Shown here: one piece after another, positions 8,539-15,769 of the stretch | How the letters are laid out: every line of letters starts with the position of its first letter | Numbering within the stretch: the first letter of the stretch is position 1 | Assembly (NCBI GenBank): GCA_029747585.1 | Contig: JAPEVF010000869.1 | Span: 1 to 15,769 of the forward strand | Direction of reading: 5' to 3' | Length of the DNA stretch: 15,769 bases | Source of the DNA: Pleurotus djamor | Taxonomy: Eukaryota > Basidiomycota > Agaricomycetes > Agaricales > Pleurotaceae | Notes under the pieces: generated by a model | What the model saw: only the letters and a program-made list of their open reading frames with translations | What the model was told of the DNA's origin: nothing | Database searches by the model: none | Program-made: the position numbers and the translations under genes

Positions 8539-10654
8539 TCAGTCTAGCTGCCAACCCCTCGAGGAACGCAAACCCATCCTATTATCGCGCACCATGAGTC
8601 TCACCACCACGGGAAGCAACTTGCCTTGACGCACCTTTGTTATCGTCCTCCCCGTACTACGATTCGTCACCGAGCCAAATTCTTCGATCATCTTGGCTAA
8701 CGCATGAGTCCCATCAGCCACTCCCACCTCCCTCCTCAATCGGGCTACCACTCCCAATTTCACATGCGCAAGCTGCTTTCCCTCTGACGGAAGACTGCTG
8801 TTATCCGAACGGCTTCGCGAAGTCCTGATCCGCTTCCTTTCAGCACGACAACGGAGGAGAGATGAGAGATAAGAAGCTACTTACCGCATAGGGACTACTG
8901 GCACAGCAGGATCGGACAGCTGTTGATGGAGAACGTCCAAGAAGGCGAATCCTTCCTTCGTCAATGACCTCGAGCTGTTAGAACCACGTAGGACGTTGGC
9001 GAAATGTTCCACGAGGACACCGAGTTGCTTGTGTTCCTTCGTGTGTAAGACTCTAGTAATGAGGATGCCCAAATGATGCGCTTTGGGGTACCTCCCGACA
9101 GGAGGAAGCGCATCGTCATCATCCTCAAGCTCGTCCTCAGACTCGGAACTGATCTCAACGACCTTGAGTTCCGGCCTTTTGGGAGGTTGTAGAGGTCGCG
9201 CAGAGTCGTCCGTCCGTGCGTACTCAGCAGCACGTTTGTTAAGCTCGGCTCTAGCAGGGTTGTTGTCCATCAATGCCGCCGGTTGAGGCGCAATGGCGAG
9301 TTTATCGAGTCCACGAAGGATTTCCTCGAATTCCTGGGCTGCGAGGATTTGGCGCGTTGGTGGTTGCACCACCGCTTTAGCTTTAGCTGGTGAGTGGATA
9401 TGTGGTAGCTGGTGGGCGTATCAACTCGAGTCAAGGTAGATATGATGAACCAACGTACTCGTAAAACCGCAGACGGTGATGCCACAACAGGCGGTGGCCA
9501 AATGAAGTCGTCGCTGTCGGGAAACCCAGAGTCTACCATGAAATCCCGAAACTCGTCTATCCATCTATCGTAGTCTGGACGTTCAGAAAACTTCAGCGAC
9601 CGGCAATACCAGAGAAATTCTTCGAAGACGGGGGGTATGTTACGGCAGAGTGCCTCCGGACGCGCAGACTTTTTGTTGCGCTTCAATACATCGTGTTCTT
9701 CTTCCGTCTTGGGGACTCCATGTCGCGTCCAAGGGAGACCACGCGGGGTTAAAAGGTGGATGAGCATGAGGGCGAGGGCTTCAAGGTCATCTCGACGTGT
9801 GGGCACTATTTTGGCTGGATTAGTGCGTCCCTCTGCCAAAAACCACGCAGACTCACCTCTTCCTCGACAGTGTACGGCGACTGAGCTAGAAACGCGTCGA
9901 GATTATGACGGAGTCTGGTGGCAGAAGTCCCCTGCCTACCTGAACCAATAGTTACCAATAAAGTCTCGCTTCGCCCTACTGTCACTAATGTGGCGCTTAC
10001 TTATAGGATGTATGTATTCCGTGGAGAAGCCAAAATCTATCATGTAGAGTATCTTGTCGTTGGGTGGGAGGCCAATGACACAGTTGCCTAATTGAATATC
10101 GCGATGAAGGATCCCCCGAGAATGCATAAACTCCAGCCGAGCGATCTGCGGTACGAAACGAAGCAAAATGAATCGAAGGACAGGAAATACTCGGCGATAA
10201 ATACTAAGAATAGAGCTCACTAGTTGGGCTGCGACGCAACAAACGCTCCGGAGGTCCATAGTTTCCTTCATGCTTCGCCTGAATAGCTGATCCAAGCTCG
10301 GGCCTAGTAGGTCAATCGCAAGGAAGTTCCACTTTCCCTGGATCCCAGCGGCCCATAGAGTGGGCATACCAACGCCGCCTTGGAGTCTTGGGTATAATCG
10401 ACGCTCTCTTTCGTTCGAAGGGTACTCATGGTTGATATCCTGGACTTTGAGAGCTACGACGGTTCCTGTGTGTATGTTCTCGGCGCGAAATATGGCTCCT
10501 GTGGATTGGGACGAAAACGCGACGATAAGATGAGAAATCAGATGGTGGATCGAAGCAGAGGTAAAGCACCAGAGTAGCCTGCGCCCAGTCTGTCCGTAAG
10601 AAAGTGGTTTGCCAGAATTTTAGGCACGTCCTTGTAAGGATCTTCCTTCGTCAT
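8539..10654 (-). CDS. CK1-like protein kinase with acidic, SIM-like C-terminal extension
   Basis: Seven exons on the minus strand: 10654-10570, 10498-10221, 10145-9940, 9885-9857, 9805-9455, 9386-8885, 8836-8539, giving 582 aa. Residues about 15-300 are a casein-kinase-1-type domain: glycine loop LGAGYSG (23-29), VALK with Lys46, DLLGPSLDQLF, HRDIQLGN (135-142) with catalytic Asp137 and Asn142, DFGFS (158-162), and the CK1 hallmarks RDFIGNYWF and RRDDLEALALMLIHLL followed by LPW. The Lys usually two residues after the catalytic Asp is Gln139. The tail has VVEISSESEDELEDDDD (392-408), a basic RKRIRTSRSRS stretch and a helical C-terminus without a recognised domain. Intron 2 (75 nt) and intron 4 (51 nt) are in frame and stopless. 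Intron 5 is the weak point: the usual-looking donor gtacgt at 9458 shifts the frame, so I used the donor at 9454, which preserves KAVVQPPTRQ. Substrates cannot be inferred. Confidence 0.88.
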
Positions 10655-10717
10655 TAGAGACACAGTTCAAGGAATGCTGATGAAAAAAGTGGGGCAGAGC
10701 AGGAGGGCGGATTCAAG

Positions 10718-10737
10718 ACGCGTGGTGTGCAACGCGT
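10718..10737. promoter_or_regulatory. Pair of ACGCGT boxes (MCB-like)
   Basis: ACGCGT occurs at 10718-10723 and 10732-10737, 64-83 bp upstream of the kinase start. In yeasts this hexamer is the MBF cell-cycle box. The same hexamer also occurs elsewhere in this window, including coding and intron sequence, so the pair is only suggestive. Confidence 0.25.
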
Positions 10738-10741
10738 TCCT

Positions 10742-10747
10742 CACGTG
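10742..10747. promoter_or_regulatory. CACGTG box 1
   Basis: Palindromic E-box in the context TCACGTGA, the preferred form of Cbf1-type bHLH factors. It is 88 bp upstream of the kinase ATG and about 400 bp upstream of the pyruvate decarboxylase ATG. Confidence 0.45.
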
Positions 10748-10767
10748 ATACAGTGGCGTCTGTCGGT

Positions 10768-10773
10768 CACGTG
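10768..10773. promoter_or_regulatory. CACGTG box 2
   Basis: Second palindromic E-box (TCACGTGT), starting 26 bp after box 1 and flanked by CGG and CCG triplets at 10764-10766 and 10777-10779. Confidence 0.45.
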
Positions 10774-10812
10774 TAACCGTGCCACTGAGCAGCGCCCCTG
10801 TCCGTCGCGTCG

Positions 10813-10818
10813 CACGTG
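10813..10818. promoter_or_regulatory. CACGTG box 3
   Basis: Third palindromic E-box (GCACGTGG), starting 45 bp after box 2. On my read no other CACGTG occurs in the window. Confidence 0.4.
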
Positions 10819-11079
10819 GTCCGCCGCAGATTCCCCGAAAGCTGGCCTTGGGAGCCTAGACTCTCGTTTTCCTTGAAGCGTTCTCGATGAGCACCGGCGT
10901 GCTTGAGNAAAAGCCTGGATTTTGCGCAAATGGCAGGGCAGGCAAGCGATATCGCGTCCGTGCTGCGTCTTCGGAGATGGATGACCTAGACCCTGCATGA
11001 TGATAAGCCCTATCCTCAGCAATGCCCGCAGAGTCCCATCCAGTCACTCAGTGGTGGAGACAGAAGCTCTTTCCATCCA

Positions 11080-11087
11080 TATATAAG
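11080..11087 (+). promoter_or_regulatory. TATA box of pyruvate decarboxylase
   Basis: TATATAAG lies 60 bp before the ATG at 11147. A C-rich leader with few G residues and a CCACCACCACC stretch directly before the start codon follow it, typical of a strongly expressed fungal housekeeping gene. Confidence 0.65.
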
Positions 11088-11146
11088 CCACCGCTCCTCC
11101 ACCACCCCAGCCCAACAACACCCTTCTCTTCTTAACCACCACCACC

Positions 11147-13587
<2,441 letters not shown>

Positions 13588-14102
13588 GTTAAGTTTGCTC
13601 TCTTGGATTATAACAGAAGGAAAGGAATTTGGACTTGTACATTACTGCATCATCACCATAGACTGTAGAACGGACACGCTATGTAATTTACCCTCGTAGA
13701 GTCAAAACCACACCCGAATATGAAACACGGAGTGAAGTGCAGAATGGTTCTACAGTGTCACTATCATCTGAGGCCGGGTTCAATGGTGTGAGTGTGAAAA
13801 ATAAAATGATTGACTGGAAGAGAAATTGCGTCCGATGGGCGAGGCAGCCAGGGAAAGTTCCCTTTCTCCAAGAACCCGAACAACGAAACAGGCTTCGATT
13901 GGATGCCTGCACAGACTCTTCCTCATGCTAGTCATGGTCAAAACCTCCCCACGCGTCCCCACACTCCAAGTTCAACGATTTGCCGGATCTACTGCTATAA
14001 TCTGGCGAGCTTAAAACATACAAATACGGATCTTATCCCCCGCTTGACCTGCTGCCTCATAATCACCATCCTGGCGTCTTCCTTTCTCTCTTCTCCTCCA
14101 TC
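13588..14102. other. Intergenic region: PDC 3' flank and P450 promoter
   Basis: This 515-bp tandem gap contains AATAAA at 13800-13805, 213 bp after the PDC stop, a possible poly(A) signal. TATAAT at 13996-14001 lies about 105 bp upstream of the P450 ATG, and a TTAAAA patch at about 14011 is an alternative. A C/T-rich leader precedes the start. Short open frames here have no recognisable protein pattern. Confidence 0.5.
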
Positions 14103-15769
14103 ATGTCCGCCTCGACCTTAAGCGAATACCTATTTCAACCACAGTCTATTGCAGCCGCTGTCTTGCTGCTAACCGCCCTTGCCGTTCTCCATAAACATCT
14201 TCAGAGGCCAAGCGATCTCCCGCCTGGGCCGCCGGGACACTGGCTCTTTGGAAATCAACTCCCGAATGCATTGTGAGTCGCTAAGCGAATGCTGGGATGA
14301 AGGCGCCGTTTCGCTAATCAGACGTGGCATTTGCAAGTGCTTATCGCAAGTTCGAGGAGTGGACGAAAGAGTATGGGCCTGTGTTCTCGCTGAGACAGGG
14401 TACAAGGACTATCATCGTAGTTGGGCGTGTGCAGGCTGCTATGGAGTTGATGGAGAAAGAGGGTGCTTCGCTCGTCGATAGACCGGTGTCCATCGCTGCC
14501 GGTGACACGCTTTCGGGGGGCATGCGAGTTCTGCTCACACCTGCTGGTGAACGCTTCAAGAAATTGCGAAGGTGTGTTTCTATTGGCTGAGGCACTCTTC
14601 ACGTTCACTTCACAATAATCTCATGGTTACAGAGCTCTACACGCACATCTCCAGCCCAAGGCCGTCGCTACCTACTCGCCAGTCCTGATGCGACACGCCC
14701 GAAATCACCTTCTTGACCTGATAAATGACCCAGAACACCATCAAGATCACGCTAAAAGGTGCTAACACAGTAACGCTTTTCCCAATCTGTGAAATAANTG
14801 CTGAGGAAACTTCGCTTACCAGATATTCTGCTTCCACTGTTATGGCTCTCGCGTATGGAAAGGACCCGAAATCCNATGATGATCCTGATATCCTCGCTGT
14901 CAATCGTTGCTTGACTCGCCTTGGGTTGAATCTTCGTCCGGGGCTGTGGAAGGTGGANGTCTATCCGATCCTACGGTAGNGTTTCACACCTGTTGACGTG
15001 TATGAGGAAGTCGGTCTCACAGAGGGCCTAGGTACATCCCCGGTTATCTACGCGAANTGCAAGAAGGNCATGCTGAGGAACTCGGTCTATTTACAAGTCA
15101 GCTCGCGGTTGTTCGGGAACANATGGTGAGTCCTTTCTCGCTTGCATTCTCCGGTCTCCGACAGGAGGAATTGATNTCTTGCCTTTGAATTAAGAAAAGA
15201 AACGAGGCTCCTCAGTGTTTCGCGAAGTTTGTTTTGGANAAGCAAGCTGAGCTAGACTTAACGGATGATGAGGCAGCCTANCTTGCAGGTGCCCTATTTG
15301 GTGCTGGCTCCGATACTGTGCGNTCTGAANACNATCNNTCCTTCCTTTACGNCCTAACATCTTGCTTTGCCATTTAGACTGCTTCGGCTATCAGCGTAAC
15401 CTTAATGGCGGCAGCGTGTTATCCTGAAGCTCAGGCTAAGGTTCAGGAGGAGCTTGACTCGGTCATCGGTCGTGATCGCCGTAAGTTTCGCAGCGTGTGG
15501 ATGAACTTCATGAATTCTAACCTTGAGCTTGGGGTATCTAGCACCTACACCCGACGATGCCGATATGCTGCCNCAGACNACTGCCTTTGTCCTAGAAACT
15601 TTCAGNTGGCGNCCAGTCACNGCCGGAGGTATGNTTCTTTNCTCNANGANCCGNGAANNCCTGCTTATCTNCTCNCAGGCTTNGCNCACAANGCAACTAA
15701 GGACTTNATATGGGTCAGTAAAGCCNGATNNCATNNGCCCCAACGCNGTGNATGTTAATCTNNNCNNNA
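14103..15769 (+). CDS. Cytochrome P450 monooxygenase, 3' truncated by window end
   Basis: Exons: 14103-14272, 14338-14571, 14633-14758, 14823-14975, 15032-15125, 15195-15317, 15378-15480, 15542-15628, 15679-15713; the window ends in intron 9 (donor gtcagta). The 375 residues seen correspond to roughly the first 70% of a fungal P450. The N-terminus has a membrane anchor (IAAAVLLLTALAVL) followed by the proline hinge DLPPGPPGHWLFGN. The I-helix motif AGSDTT (296-301) is split by intron 6, after DT. The K-helix ETFR (Glu353, Arg356) is followed by WRPVTAGG. The PERF region and the haem-binding Cys loop must lie downstream. It is an ER-anchored haem oxygenase of a type widely expanded in agaricomycetes; substrate and CYP family cannot be assigned. 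Ns appear from 14798 and are dense from about 15570. Those I could place in codons keep the frame, so they look like uncertain bases and not indels. Confidence 0.9.

Larger units (their letters stand above)
10655..11146. promoter_or_regulatory. Divergent promoter region between CK1-like kinase and pyruvate decarboxylase
   Basis: This 492-bp region lies between two start codons on opposite strands, so it holds both promoters. The kinase side has no evident TATA box; the pyruvate decarboxylase side does. Self-complementary hexamers cluster at 10718-10818: two ACGCGT and three CACGTG. The second CACGTG lies inside a CGG-N10-CCG dyad (10764-10779). A single N at 10908 precedes an A run. I see no convincing small gene. 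Confidence 0.6.

Noticed and set aside
10718..10737. Strong claim of MBF cell-cycle control of the kinase
   Set aside because: ACGCGT also occurs in a kinase intron, a PDC intron, a desaturase exon and near 13952, so its density in the promoter is not convincing alone.
13737..13931. Possible small gene between PDC and the P450
   Set aside because: The predicted 64 residues are low in hydrophobic core, resemble no family I know, and overlap an AATAAA signal. The neighbouring frames are equally open.
15318..15769. P450 pseudogene
   Set aside because: The apparent breaks coincide with Ns and introns. I-helix and K-helix motifs are intact and all splice phases close.

Overview
The window is nuclear DNA from a filamentous basidiomycete, most likely an agaricomycete. 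Every gene is split by short GT-AG introns (mostly 48-75 nt), several exons are only 10-16 nt, and the encoded proteins match families typical of mushroom-forming fungi (DUF6534 membrane protein, CK1-like kinase with a long tail, intron-rich P450). There is no operon structure, no mobile element and no CRISPR array. I found no tRNA or rRNA by eye.

Layout: (1) 3-849, plus strand: 3' part of the adenylyl cyclase-associated protein CAP/Srv2. (2) 1187-3356, plus: a DUF6534-type multi-pass membrane protein in 22 exons. (3) 3498-5783, minus, convergent with (2): a secreted nuclease of the endonuclease/exonuclease/phosphatase fold. (4) 6251-8009, minus: a delta-12 fatty acid desaturase. (5) 8539-10654, minus: a CK1-like protein kinase with a C-terminal extension. 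(6) 11147-13587, plus, divergent from (5): pyruvate decarboxylase. (7) 14103 to the window end, plus: a cytochrome P450 cut off before its haem-binding loop. All exon models were built by hand. In each complete gene the exon lengths sum to a multiple of three, and splice phases were checked joint by joint.

The genes look like an ordinary chromosomal neighbourhood, not a pathway cluster: actin regulation (CAP), fermentative carbon flow (pyruvate decarboxylase), lipid unsaturation (desaturase), nucleic-acid scavenging (nuclease), signalling (CK1) and oxidation (P450). I see no convincing undescribed multi-gene system. The points most worth a second look are the kinase (Lys to Gln in the catalytic loop, a SUMO-interaction-like motif, an ambiguous splice donor), the palindrome-rich divergent promoter at 10655-11146 with three CACGTG boxes, CGG-N6-CCG dyads upstream of two genes, and the microexon-rich DUF6534 gene.

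Sequence quality: four isolated Ns (1286, 3466, 8252, 10908) each touch a homopolymer. The one in a coding exon (1286) has to be dropped to keep the frame, so these Ns look like run-length uncertainties. From about 14.8 kb onward Ns become frequent and then dense, as at the end of a low-quality contig.
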